Shown here: positions 34,762 through 43,248 of the stretch, piece after piece | Numbering within the stretch: the stretch's first letter is position 1 | Layout of the letters: the number at the start of each line of letters is the position of its first letter | NCBI RefSeq assembly: GCF_030811655.1 | Contig: NZ_JAUSRE010000013.1 | Span: 1 to 64,000 of the forward strand | Reading direction: 5' to 3' | Length of the DNA stretch: 64,000 nt | Origin: Pseudarthrobacter enclensis | Lineage (GTDB): Bacteria > Actinomycetota > Actinomycetes > Actinomycetales > Micrococcaceae | Translations under genes and position numbers: made by a program | The notes under the pieces: generated by a model | Database searches by the model: none | What the model was told of the DNA's origin: nothing | What the model saw: only the letters and a program-made list of their open reading frames with translations

Positions 34762-35867
34762 TTGATCGGGTCACCCGTCTGGGCCCAGATGTTGGACATG
34801 TCGAACTTCGAGATATCGGCAGGATCAGGGACGCTGGACGTGGTCGAGGGGGTGATCGCGGGGAGCGGCTTGAGGTAGAAGGACCGGTGCCCCGCTGGTT
34901 CCTTGGCGGGATCAAATTCACCGGTCGCCGCGGCCAGGCCGATAGCCAGGCCATACGCGGCCTGCGCGGCAGCGGTGGACTGCGTCGTGGCGACATAGCC
35001 GCTCTGCGGATTCTCCACGTTCTTGACCGCCTCTGCCAGGCCGTCAATACCGCTGACCTTGATGGTGCCCTGCTTGCCGGCATTCTTCACGGCCTCGAGT
35101 GCGCCCAGCGCCATGGAATCGTTGGCTGTCCACACACCGCCGATCTTGTCCCCGTACTTGGTCAGGAAGGTTTGCGTCACGTTCTGTCCCTTGGTCCGGT
35201 CCCACTCTGCGGTCTGATCTTCGAGCAGCGTGATGCCGGGGAATTCCTTCAAAGCCTTCTGAAGGCCAGCGAACCGTTCCTTGGCGGGAGGGTTATCCAG
35301 AATGCCCTGAAGTGCGACGATGGATCCCTTGCCGCCCATGCTGTCAAAGAGCGCCTTGGCTGTGTCGTAACCCTGCGGCACGCCGTTCACGGACATGTGG
35401 GCCACCCAGTGCGCGGAGCTGGTCTCGGGGCTGATGCCGTCGGGCTTGTTCCACTGCGTGACGAGCCATGCGCCGGCCTTTTCGGCCTCCTTGACCACTG
35501 ACGGGACCAGGGAGGACTCGTTGGCGTCAAGGTTGATCACGACACAGTTGCCTCCCTTGGCAAGAATCGACTTGATCTGGCCGAGCTGCTTGGAGGAGTC
35601 ACCGTCGCTGGCAATCCACTGGTACTTCGATTCCAGGCCCTTGGAAGCGGCGAACTTGCGGGCTGCTGCGTCGATGGAAACGTAGTACTCGTTTTCGAGG
35701 CCGCGGCCAGACTGGACGAGGGTGACGTCCTCAGGCTTGCAACTGCCGGTGGTCTTCTGCGCCTCAGGGCTGCCGGACGTGACCGCTCCGCCGCAGGCGC
35801 TGAGGGCGAGCATGGCCGTGATGGCACCGGTGGCACCGGCGACGCGAGAGAATCGGAAAATCTTCAT
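34758..35867 (-). CDS. Sugar-binding lipoprotein of ABC importer (RbsB-like)
   Basis: 369 residues from the ATG at 35867, which has AAGGAACAACCA before it; a longer frame to 35918 is rejected because the signal peptide begins here. The signal MKIFRFSRVAGATGAITAML ends at lipobox LSAC with C25. The mature protein has the RbsB-type pattern: NCVVINLDANESSLVPSV, GVWTANDSMALGALEAV, IKVSGIDGLAEAVK. It is first in its operon behind two copies of the operator AGTAAGCGCTTACT. The ligand is probably a sugar or polyol; unknown. Confidence 0.88.
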   Translation of the reverse strand: MKIFRFSRVAGATGAITAMLALSACGGAVTSGSPEAQKTTGSCKPEDVTLVQSGRGLENEYYVSIDAAARKFAASKGLESKYQWIASDGDSSKQLGQIKSILAKGGNCVVINLDANESSLVPSVVKEAEKAGAWLVTQWNKPDGISPETSSAHWVAHMSVNGVPQGYDTAKALFDSMGGKGSIVALQGILDNPPAKERFAGLQKALKEFPGITLLEDQTAEWDRTKGQNVTQTFLTKYGDKIGGVWTANDSMALGALEAVKNAGKQGTIKVSGIDGLAEAVKNVENPQSGYVATTQSTAAAQAAYGLAIGLAAATGEFDPAKEPAGHRSFYLKPLPAITPSTTSSVPDPADISKFDMSNIWAQTGDPIK

Positions 35868-35983
35868 TGGTTGTTCCTTCTCTGAAAAGGGGCCGTTCGA
35901 AATAAAAGGTGGACGCATACTGCTTGAGCGGACGGCCTTGGCCGCTGCAGGTCCGAAAGGTTGTTCAACTTCTCTTGACTGTC

Positions 35984-36063
35984 AGTAAGCGCTTACTGTC
36001 CGTTCACCCGGTGTCAGGCTGAAGTTGTAACTTATCGGGTTCGATTCAAAGTAAGCGCTTACT
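35984..36063. promoter_or_regulatory. Pair of LacI-family operators upstream of the second ABC operon
   Basis: Two perfect copies of the palindrome AGTAAGCGCTTACT lie at 35984-35997 and 36050-36063, centres 66 bases apart (about six helical turns). The CpG-centred GTAAGCGCTTAC is a classical LacI/GalR operator form. The same palindrome occurs upstream of the GMC oxidoreductase gene. The LacI gene 36108-37220 begins its coding end next to these sites, so it probably binds them; the two sites in phase suggest DNA looping. Confidence 0.75.
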
Positions 36064-36107
36064 AATTCAAGCACACGTGATTTGGCTTACACAATAGGCT
36101 TTCCTGT

Positions 36108-37220
36108 CTAGCGCTCAGGGGGTGCTGCCGAGGAGTCCCTGATGAGCACTTCTGCCTTTACCAGGGGCACTTCCGGGAGTGCGTGACCGTTTAGCCTCGC
36201 TTTGAGAATCTTCCAGGCCTGCTCGCCGAGCACTGCGCGGGGGGTGACGGCCGTGGTGAGCGCGGGTTGCGTGAACTTCGCGAACACAATGTCATCGAAT
36301 CCGGTCACGGACATTTTCTTTGGAACGTCCACCCCGAGCTCCCTGAGCCGGGCGAGTACGCCGCTTGCCACCAGATCATTGAACGCGATTATTGCAGTGG
36401 GGCGTTCGACCAGGGCCGCATCGGTGGCGGCATATCCTCCCTGGATGGTCGGCTCTGCTGTGATTGCAGTTGCTTCGAGGCCCATCATGCGGGCCTGCTG
36501 GATTGCACGCCAGCGCTCCTGGTTCTGCCAGGAACTGGCCGGCCCGGCAAGATAGACCGCTTTGCTGTGGCCCAGCGACGTGAGGTGATGACAGATCTCC
36601 AGCATCGCGGAGAAGTTGTCCACCCCCACATGCGGCAGGTCCACTCCATATTCGACCCGGTTGATCAAAACAACGGGGCTGTTATGGGCTGCAAGGGATT
36701 TCAGCGCTGTGACATCCATTCGGGAGGATTGGACGATCAAGCCGCCGGCTTGGGACAGCAGATCCTCGCACATGCTCAGTTCCGTCGCAGGATCGCCCCC
36801 CGAATCTGCGATGAGCATCCGGTAACCATCTTTTGCCGCCGCAGTTTGAGCGGATTGAATGATGTCATAGAAATAGGGGTTTGCCAGGTCGGGAACGACA
36901 ACGCCGATGCTGCGGTGATGGCCAGACGCCAGGTCCCTTGCAGCACCGAAGGGTCGGTACCCAAGCGTAGCGGCGACGCGTTTGACCTCAGCAGCCATTG
37001 TTGCGTTCACAGACCCGATGCCGGCAAGAACGCGGGAAACTGTGGCCGTGGAGACGCCAGCTTCCCTGGCTACCTGGTCAATAGTGACGCGGTGTCCGTT
37101 CTGGTTCAGACTCTCGCTGCTTTCCCTTTTTCGACTGCTACGGGAAGGCGCACGCCTCACCGTCGCACCCGGAGGCCTGATAGCCTCCGCGCCTACTTCG
37201 CCGCTGTGGGCTGCCGACAC
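36108..37220 (-). CDS. LacI-family transcriptional repressor, copy 1
   Basis: About 370 residues from a GTG at 37220 behind TAGGAGTTGGTACTC, just past the stop of the GMC oxidoreductase gene. The product has an unusual basic, serine-rich leader of roughly 43 residues before the helix-turn-helix VTIDQVAREAGVSTATVSRVLAG, including the hinge. The effector domain starts at SIGVVVPDLANPYFYDIIQ and shows AIIAFNDLVASGVLARL and SVTGFDDIVFAKFTQPALTT. It is cotranscribed with the GMC gene. The four AGTAAGCGCTTACT-type sites flanking this region are its likely operators; the inducer is probably the imported sugar. Confidence 0.87.
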   Translation of the reverse strand: MSAAHSGEVGAEAIRPPGATVRRAPSRSSRKRESSESLNQNGHRVTIDQVAREAGVSTATVSRVLAGIGSVNATMAAEVKRVAATLGYRPFGAARDLASGHHRSIGVVVPDLANPYFYDIIQSAQTAAAKDGYRMLIADSGGDPATELSMCEDLLSQAGGLIVQSSRMDVTALKSLAAHNSPVVLINRVEYGVDLPHVGVDNFSAMLEICHHLTSLGHSKAVYLAGPASSWQNQERWRAIQQARMMGLEATAITAEPTIQGGYAATDAALVERPTAIIAFNDLVASGVLARLRELGVDVPKKMSVTGFDDIVFAKFTQPALTTAVTPRAVLGEQAWKILKARLNGHALPEVPLVKAEVLIRDSSAAPPER

Positions 37221-37232
37221 GAGTACCAACTC

Positions 37233-38840
37233 CTAGTTCGAGGCCCGAATCATGTCGACAGCCTTTTCTGCGATCATAACCGTGGGCGCCTGGGTATTAG
37301 AACTGACGATCCGGGGCATGATAGACGAGTCCACCACCCTCAGACCCTCGACTCCGTGGACTTTCAGCTCGGGCGAGACGACAGAGTTGTCGCTGGTTCC
37401 CATAGCGCAGGTGCCCACAGGGTGATACGAGGTCCGCCCATGGGACCGGACGAACCGCACGTACTCATCCTTTGTATTGACCTTTTCCCCACCAGCGAGG
37501 TGTTCGGCCTTGATGTGCGGCGCCATGGAGGGCTGGTCCATGATTGCCCGGCTCTGGCGGACACCTTCAATGGCCATCTCTACGTCGTAGTCGTCAGCAA
37601 GGAAGTTCGGGTCGATCAAGGGGGAAGCGTTTGGGTCAGAGGATGCAATCTTGACGCTGCCGCGGCTGCGGGGCCGGACGAAGTAGGAGTTCAGCGTCGC
37701 CCCGAAGCCTGGGCGGACTGATGCGATTCCCGCTTCAACGCCGGCCGCGGGAAGGAAGTGGAACTGCAGATCCGGGGTCTTTTCGCTCTTATTTCCGTAG
37801 CTGAAACCGCCGGCTTCGACGATGGTTGAGGCCAGGGGCCCGGATTTGAACGCCAGGTACTGCAGTCCGGCGATCGCGGTTGCGGTCCTGATCCGGTTCA
37901 GCCTGTCCATGCTGCCATAGAGGTTCAGCTCGTAGATGATGTCCAGGTCAGTGTGATCCTGCAGGTTCTTTCCGACGCCGGGCAGCGCGTGCACTGTGTC
38001 GACGCCGGCTGCCTTGAGGTCTTCAGGATCTCCAATGCCCGACAGTTGCAGGAGCTTCGGGGAACCAAAGGCTCCTGATGAGACGATGACTTCGCGGCTG
38101 GCGGTGTACGTCCGCGTCGTGCCGTTCTCGATGACTTCTACCCCGGTGGCGCGAAGACCCGTCATGACGATCCGCTTTGCCGTGATGGACGTGCGGATTT
38201 CCAGGTTCTTCCGCTTCCTCGCCGGACGGAGGTACGCCGTGGCCGCGCTGCACCGTTGCGAGTTCCTGGTGGTGGTCTGGTAGAAGCCGATGCCGTACTG
38301 GTCCGCCCCATTAAAGTCTCCGTTGTAGGGCAAGCCAAATTCCTGCCCGGCCCGCACGAAGGCCTTCGAGAGCTCGTGCGGATGCGCCAGGTCAGAAACG
38401 CCCAGCGGTCCTTCAGTTCCGTGGAAAGGGGCGGACAGGCGCGCGTTCGATTCAGAGCGGATAAAGTACTGGCGTACTTCCTCTGCTGACCATCCGGCAC
38501 AGTCGTAGTCCTTCGCCCAGCCGTCATAATCGTTCGGGACGCCGCGGGTAAAGACCTGGGCGTTGATGGATCCGCCGCCGCCCAGCACCTTGCCCTGCGC
38601 GAGCGGGATTTCGCGGTTGTTGCAGTGCTTCTGCGGGACACTGACGTAGCCCCACTGGTATGGACCGGCGGTCAGCTTGGCGAAGCCGGCAGGTACCTGG
38701 ATAAATGGATGACGGTCCGAGCGGCCTGCCTCCAGCAGTAGCACTCTTACGCTCGGGTCTTCGCTGAGGCGGCCGGCGAGGACCGAGCCGGCGGTGCCGC
38801 CTCCAGCGATCACATAGTCAAAGTTTTCTTCATGTGCCAC
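37233..38840 (-). CDS. GMC-family FAD-dependent oxidoreductase (choline dehydrogenase-like)
   Basis: About 535 residues if translation begins at the GTG at 38840 (VAHEENFDYVIAGGGTAG), six bases after GGGAG. The longer frame to 38900 would run through a LacI operator, so the internal start is preferred. FAD-binding GGGTAGSVLAGRLSE lies near the start, the GMC signature GKVLGGGGSINAQVFTRG follows, then SGAFGSPKLLQLSGIG, and the active-site His in SYHPVGTCAMG near the C-terminus. GMC enzymes oxidise alcohols, including sugar and polyol hydroxyls. It precedes its probable regulator gene by 12 bases. Confidence 0.88.
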   Translation of the reverse strand: MAHEENFDYVIAGGGTAGSVLAGRLSEDPSVRVLLLEAGRSDRHPFIQVPAGFAKLTAGPYQWGYVSVPQKHCNNREIPLAQGKVLGGGGSINAQVFTRGVPNDYDGWAKDYDCAGWSAEEVRQYFIRSESNARLSAPFHGTEGPLGVSDLAHPHELSKAFVRAGQEFGLPYNGDFNGADQYGIGFYQTTTRNSQRCSAATAYLRPARKRKNLEIRTSITAKRIVMTGLRATGVEVIENGTTRTYTASREVIVSSGAFGSPKLLQLSGIGDPEDLKAAGVDTVHALPGVGKNLQDHTDLDIIYELNLYGSMDRLNRIRTATAIAGLQYLAFKSGPLASTIVEAGGFSYGNKSEKTPDLQFHFLPAAGVEAGIASVRPGFGATLNSYFVRPRSRGSVKIASSDPNASPLIDPNFLADDYDVEMAIEGVRQSRAIMDQPSMAPHIKAEHLAGGEKVNTKDEYVRFVRSHGRTSYHPVGTCAMGTSDNSVVSPELKVHGVEGLRVVDSSIMPRIVSSNTQAPTVMIAEKAVDMIRASN

Positions 38841-38883
38841 GGAATCTCCCTTGATTGGACGGGCGAGGGGTTTGAGTATCGCT

Positions 38884-38975
38884 AGTAAGCGCTTACTCAA
38901 TGGTCTGTGGTGCGCGTCTCATTGTCAAGACGCGATTTATTGCCTCTTACTCGCAACGCTGAGTAAGCGCTCTCT
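38884..38975. promoter_or_regulatory. Two LacI-family operators upstream of the GMC gene
   Basis: A perfect AGTAAGCGCTTACT is at 38884-38897 and an imperfect copy AGTAAGCGCTCTCT at 38962-38975, centres 78 bases apart. The first sits 44 bases upstream of the chosen GMC start. They match the pair upstream of the ABC operon at 35984-36063, so one repressor should control importer, GMC enzyme and itself. Confidence 0.7.
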
Positions 38976-38983
38976 CACCTTTG

Positions 38984-40171
38984 CTACAACTGCCCGGAGC
39001 TGTGTCGCTGCGTGGCAGGGGGCTGTGAGCCTCTGGTGCTTTCGGCGTACCGGAGATCCTCCGCGAGGATCCTGCCCGTGGTTTCCAGAAGCGATGAGGC
39101 GTTCTCAAGGCACCGCTGAAGGTTGGGTTCAAGATCACGGAGGCTGTACGCCCGTGAGATCCCGGCTGCCTGAAGTTCGGGTGAAGTCAGACTTGTGCTG
39201 CCGCAGACGGCGATGACGGGGACCCCTCGGGCCATGGCTGCCTTGGCGGTGCCGACGGCGGCCTTGCCGCCCAGGCTTTGGTGGTCCAGGCGGCCCTCGC
39301 CGCTGATGAGGAGGTCAGCTCCCTCCAGACGGTGCTCAAAGTTGGTCAACTGATGGACCAACTCCACGCCGGATTCGCGCCGTGCGCCCAGGGCCGCCAT
39401 CAGCCCGTACCCCACTCCCCCGGCTGATCCGGCTCCGGGGGCGGCTGTGGCATCGCGGGAGCGGGGTCCGATTTCCGTCTCCAGCATCTGGGCGAAGTGG
39501 GCGAGGCCGCCTTCCAGCTTTTTGATGTCGTGCTCGTTGGCCCCCTTTTGGGGGCCGAAAACGGCAGCTGCACCGTGGAGTCCCAGCAATGGGTGATCAA
39601 CGTCGCTGGCCAGGACGAAGCGTGCCGATTGCGCCCGATGGTCCAGACCGTCCAGGTTGACGCTGGCGATCTCCCGAAGTGCCCCGCCGCCCATTGCTAC
39701 AGGAGAACCGTCAGCGTCCAGGAACTCTGCGCCGAGCGCGGCGAGCAGGCCTGCTCCCCCATCGGTGCTCGCGCTTCCGCCGGCGCCGATAATTATCTCG
39801 GTGCAGCCGCGGTTCAATGCGGCTTGGACCAGTTGTCCGGTCCCAAAGCTGGTTGCTCCGAGCGGATCCAGGGTCATACCAGGGAGTAAAGCCAAACCTG
39901 AGGCCTGGGCCAGTTCGATCACGGCTTTGTGGCCGCGGGTTGCGTATGCGGCTCTCACGGGTTGCCCGGTCGGGCCGGAAACCGTTTCGAGGTGTCTGGT
40001 AAAGCCGGCAGTTATGGCTGCATCCAGGGTTCCCTCCCCGCCGTCTGCGATCGGGATTTCCTCAATGACGGCCTCCGGTGAGACTGCCTTGATGCCGCGG
40101 CTAAGGCTGTGAGCAGCCTCCGTGGCGGACAAGGATCCCTTGAATTTGTCTGTTGCTATCACTATTCGCAT
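38984..40171 (-). CDS. Glycerate kinase (GlxK/GarK family)
   Basis: 395 residues beginning MRIVIATDKFKGSLSATEAA, the signature of this kinase family. It continues with PIADGGEGTLDA, GAGGSASTDGGAGLLAALG and ADLLISGEGRLDHQSLGGKA. It phosphorylates D-glycerate with ATP, feeding cleaved three-carbon products into glycolysis. The C-terminal tail (STRGSQPPATQRHSS) is unusually polar. It follows the SDR gene after a strong hairpin and precedes the GMC promoter, so it is last in the operon from 47053 or separately expressed. Its presence suggests that one upstream pathway ends in glycerate or tartronate semialdehyde. Confidence 0.9.
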   Translation of the reverse strand: MRIVIATDKFKGSLSATEAAHSLSRGIKAVSPEAVIEEIPIADGGEGTLDAAITAGFTRHLETVSGPTGQPVRAAYATRGHKAVIELAQASGLALLPGMTLDPLGATSFGTGQLVQAALNRGCTEIIIGAGGSASTDGGAGLLAALGAEFLDADGSPVAMGGGALREIASVNLDGLDHRAQSARFVLASDVDHPLLGLHGAAAVFGPQKGANEHDIKKLEGGLAHFAQMLETEIGPRSRDATAAPGAGSAGGVGYGLMAALGARRESGVELVHQLTNFEHRLEGADLLISGEGRLDHQSLGGKAAVGTAKAAMARGVPVIAVCGSTSLTSPELQAAGISRAYSLRDLEPNLQRCLENASSLLETTGRILAEDLRYAESTRGSQPPATQRHSSGQL

Positions 40172-40272
40172 GTTTTTTCCTTCGCGCCGTGCAGCGGGTG
40201 TACGGCATGGTGTCCGGGCAGACGGTGGTGCGGGGGGGTAATCGGGCCAGCGCGCAGGCCATCCAATGCGGA

Positions 40273-40298
40273 CAGGCCCGCCCGTAAGGGCGGGCCTG
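40273..40298 (-). terminator. Strong hairpin between SDR and glycerate kinase genes
   Basis: A perfect 11-bp GC-rich stem (CAGGCCCGCCC / GGGCGGGCCTG) with a GTAA loop. There is no T-run on the minus strand, so it is either a weak terminator or a processing/stability stem that lowers glycerate kinase expression. Confidence 0.6.
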
Positions 40299-40324
40299 TA
40301 TCGGTTTTCAGGGACGGGGCTGGG

Positions 40325-41098
40325 CTAGTAGACGGCCCTGCCTCCGGAGAGGTCAAAGACGAAGCCCGTCGTGTAGGACGCCTCGGGTGAAGCGATGTAC
40401 TCCACCAACGCCGCTGCCTCTGCCGGTGTGCCCAGCCGCCCCATAGGGATTCGCTGGAGGTCTGCAGGTGTTGGTGGCCTGCCGCTGATGAGAGGAGTGT
40501 CGATCTTGCCCGGAGCGATTGCGTTGACCGTGACCCCTGTCGTTGCATACTCCTTGGCGAGGGCTTTTATCAGGCCTGTGATGCCGGCTTTGCTCGCGGA
40601 GTAGCCGGCCATCAGGGGAACCCCCTCCTTGCCTGCGGTCGAGGAGAAGTGGATCAGCCGGCCAAAGCCGTTGTCGACCATGAGCGGCAGGACCGCTTTG
40701 GACAGGGCGAAAGCCCCGGTCAAATTGACCCGGAGCAACCTGTCGAACTCCTCGACGGTTTCTGCCGAAGAGGGCTGGACCTTGCCGAGGATTCCGGCCG
40801 TGTTGACCACGACGTCCAAGCCGCCGAGGAAGGATGCGGTTTGGTCGACGGCGCGGTGCACCGATTCGCTGTCTGCGATGTCAACTGAAACCTGGCCGTC
40901 CGCCCGCGGCCAGTGTGCGCCCGGCAGGTCGGCCTGGATCACTGTGTTCCCGTTCCTACTGAGCCGATCCGCTACTGCTTGGCCTATGCCGGAAGCAGCC
41001 CCCACCACCAGACAGCGCAGCGGCGCTGTCCGGCGGGTGCTGGGGACGTTATTCTCCTGTTCCTGACCAGCACTGCCGAGGATGCTACCGGTCCTCAC
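40325..41098 (-). CDS. Short-chain dehydrogenase/reductase
   Basis: 257 residues from a GTG at 41098, four bases after the DUF993 stop. The nucleotide-binding VVGAASGIGQAVADRL lies at about 31-46 after an unusually long polar leader, so a later unrecognised start is possible. It has VNTAGIL (N-A-G strand), the catalytic Tyr/Lys in YSASKAGI, VTVNAIAPGKIDTP, and a terminal TTGFVFDLSGGRAVY. It probably interconverts a hydroxyl and ketone on a sugar-derived intermediate. It belongs to the operon that begins at 47053. Confidence 0.85.
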   Translation of the reverse strand: MRTGSILGSAGQEQENNVPSTRRTAPLRCLVVGAASGIGQAVADRLSRNGNTVIQADLPGAHWPRADGQVSVDIADSESVHRAVDQTASFLGGLDVVVNTAGILGKVQPSSAETVEEFDRLLRVNLTGAFALSKAVLPLMVDNGFGRLIHFSSTAGKEGVPLMAGYSASKAGITGLIKALAKEYATTGVTVNAIAPGKIDTPLISGRPPTPADLQRIPMGRLGTPAEAAALVEYIASPEASYTTGFVFDLSGGRAVY

Positions 41099-41101
41099 CC
41101 C

Positions 41102-42250
41102 TCAGAGGCCCTGAGCGCGGAAGTATGCCGAAGCACGGGCAGCGGACGTCTCCGGATCCGGGAACAGGCCGATGCTGTTCGCCGATTCGAACAGGTCAGC
41201 CAGATGCATCACTGAGCGGCCCGATTCGAATCCGGCGAGCATGCGGAAGTGGTTTTGCCAGCCCGTCAAATAGCTCAACCAGACAACGCCGACCTTGTAG
41301 TACTGGGTCGGGGCTTCAAAGATGAGGCGGCTCAGCGGAACGGTCGGTTCCAGGATTTGGCGGAATCCTGTGACATCCCCGCGGTCGAGCTTGGCAAACG
41401 CTGCGGACGCGAAGCGCGGAACCGCGGCAAACGCACCCAAAAGAGCGTCACTGTGCCCTTGTTCGTCCCCTGCGATCAGGTCGGCGTAGTTGAAGTCATC
41501 CCCGGTGAAGAGGCGGACGCCTTCGGGCAGCCGGCGCCTGAAACTTACTTCGTGGTCCTTGTCCAGCAATGAGATCTTGATGCCGGCGACTTTGTCCTTT
41601 TTATTTTCGATGAGCGCCAGGACAGTCTCGGATGCATCCGGGATGGAGCTGTGTCCCCAGTATCCATCGAGAGCAGGATCAAACATGGAGCCGAGCCAGT
41701 GCAGGATGACTGGCCGCTGTGCCGCATCGAGCACCTTGCCATAGACCTCGAGGTAATCGTCCGGGCCTTTTGCCGAGAGGGCCAGGTTGCGGCTGGCCAT
41801 CATGACAACGCTTCCTCCCGCGTCCTCGATGTCGGCCAGTTGCTCGATGTAGGCTTCCGCGATGTCTTTGAGCGGATGGGGACCCGGGGCGAGCTGATCG
41901 GTTGCGATCCCGACAACGACTGACCCGCCGACAGTGCGTGCTTCGGCCAGTGTACGCCGGGCCAGGGTGAGTGCTTCCTTGGGCCCGAGGCCCATACCGC
42001 GCTGGGCGGTATCCATGCTTTCGGCAATGCCCAAGCCAAGGCCCCAGAGCTCATGCCGAATCTTCAGCGTTGCGTCCCAGTCAATGGCCGATGAAGCGGC
42101 ACTTGCCAGCAGGGGGTCTGCCACGACGTGGCCCGCGGCATAGACGATGCGGGACGTGGGTGGTGCGCTGCCGGTTTCAAGGTCGGCAGGCGCTGCGAGT
42201 TCGATGGTCCGGTGTTGCCCGCCGGGGCTGGGCAGTTCGATGGTGCTCAT
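41102..42250 (-). CDS. DUF993 family protein (dihydrodipicolinate synthase-like aldolase fold)
   Basis: 382 residues whose pattern (RIVYAAGHVVADPL, IDWDATLKIRHELWGLG, IAESMDTAQRGMGL, VILHWLGSMFDPAL, GIKISLLDKDHE) is that of the DUF993 family. These are distant relatives of dihydrodipicolinate synthase/N-acetylneuraminate lyase TIM barrels; the lysine in GIKISLLD is a candidate Schiff-base residue. Its ATG overlaps the stop of the TIM-barrel isomerase gene (ATGA). An aldolase or dehydratase reaction on a keto-sugar derivative is likely by fold and context; no characterised function is known to me. Confidence 0.85.
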   Translation of the reverse strand: MSTIELPSPGGQHRTIELAAPADLETGSAPPTSRIVYAAGHVVADPLLASAASSAIDWDATLKIRHELWGLGLGIAESMDTAQRGMGLGPKEALTLARRTLAEARTVGGSVVVGIATDQLAPGPHPLKDIAEAYIEQLADIEDAGGSVVMMASRNLALSAKGPDDYLEVYGKVLDAAQRPVILHWLGSMFDPALDGYWGHSSIPDASETVLALIENKKDKVAGIKISLLDKDHEVSFRRRLPEGVRLFTGDDFNYADLIAGDEQGHSDALLGAFAAVPRFASAAFAKLDRGDVTGFRQILEPTVPLSRLIFEAPTQYYKVGVVWLSYLTGWQNHFRMLAGFESGRSVMHLADLFESANSIGLFPDPETSAARASAYFRAQGL

Positions 42251-43095
42251 GCGGGTTGGTGCTCCAATGCGTTTACGGGTTCGGCGACGTAGCGGTTGAA
42301 GCCGGCTACGGTGCGTTCGATGATGGTTTCCAGCGGCAACTTCCAGATGTCGTCGTTGAAGATTTCGACCTCAACGGGCCCGGTGAAGCCGGCGCCGCGG
42401 ACTGAGGCGGTGAGGGAGGCCAGGTCGATGCTGCCTTCTCCCGGGAACAGGCGGCCGTTCATGTTTTCGGGGACTGGCAACGGCAGAGCGAAGTCGCTGA
42501 CCTGGTAACCGGCAATCCTCGGCCCGGCCTTTACTACATCGTCGTGGAAATTGGAGTCCCAGTAGGTGGCGTAGGCGTCTACGAGTATTCCGACTGTTTC
42601 CACTGGCAGGTCCTTGATGACACGCAGAGCCTGGCCGATCGTGGTCACAATGCTGCGGCTGTCTACGAACAGGGGGTGCAGCGGTTCGAGGGCCAGCCGG
42701 ACACCGGCCTGCCGTGCGTGCGGCTCCAACTCCTCGAGTGTTTTGCGTAACCGCTGTTCGGCGTGGCCGATGCTGCGGTCGCTGGCCGGAAGGCCGCCGG
42801 CGATCAGGGTCAGCATCGGACTGCCGACTTCATGGGACAGGTCGAGAGCTCTCTTGACGCCCTCGATGGCGGCCTGAAGATCTGTACCTTCTTTGTCGGC
42901 CAGGAAGCCGGCCCTGCACACAGAGCTGACGGACAGGCCGGTGTCGGCGAGCAGCTGTTGGGTGCGTGCAATGCCGGTCTCTTCTACCGGTTCAATCCAC
43001 AGGCCGATGTGCCGGATTCCCGCCCGCATCGCTGCTTCAGCGGTAGGGATCAGCGGATACGGGCGGGTGGTGGCCTGGTTGAGGCTTAACTCCAT
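42247..43095 (-). CDS. Sugar phosphate isomerase/epimerase-type TIM-barrel protein
   Basis: 282 residues from the ATG at 43095, which has GAGGAGAAATC in front; an upstream extension to 43155 lacks such a site. It begins MELSLNQATTRPYPL. Probable metal ligands are E in LALEPLHPLF, D in ILVDAYATYWD, the acidic/aromatic GYQVSDF strand, and E in VEVEIFND. It is coupled to the DUF993 gene by a 4-base overlap. Together these two proteins look like consecutive enzymes (isomerase or eliminase, then aldolase/dehydratase) in one pathway. The substrate is not known. Confidence 0.8.
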   Translation of the reverse strand: MELSLNQATTRPYPLIPTAEAAMRAGIRHIGLWIEPVEETGIARTQQLLADTGLSVSSVCRAGFLADKEGTDLQAAIEGVKRALDLSHEVGSPMLTLIAGGLPASDRSIGHAEQRLRKTLEELEPHARQAGVRLALEPLHPLFVDSRSIVTTIGQALRVIKDLPVETVGILVDAYATYWDSNFHDDVVKAGPRIAGYQVSDFALPLPVPENMNGRLFPGEGSIDLASLTASVRGAGFTGPVEVEIFNDDIWKLPLETIIERTVAGFNRYVAEPVNALEHQPA

Positions 43096-43248
43096 GATTT
43101 CTCCTCGTTGGCTGCTGTTATGACGTTTGGGTGCTGTTTCCACCAGTGAGGGCATCGCGTGGTTGAAGCGGACCCTCCCGGCCTACACACGTGGGCAAGC
43201 TTTCGTCCCGGACGGTGGTGAGGACAGGTTGGCGTTGGAAGAGCTGAC

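Noticed and set aside
36267..37721. 484-residue plus-strand frame over the LacI and GMC genes
   Set aside because: Antisense to two well-supported genes; no domain visible.
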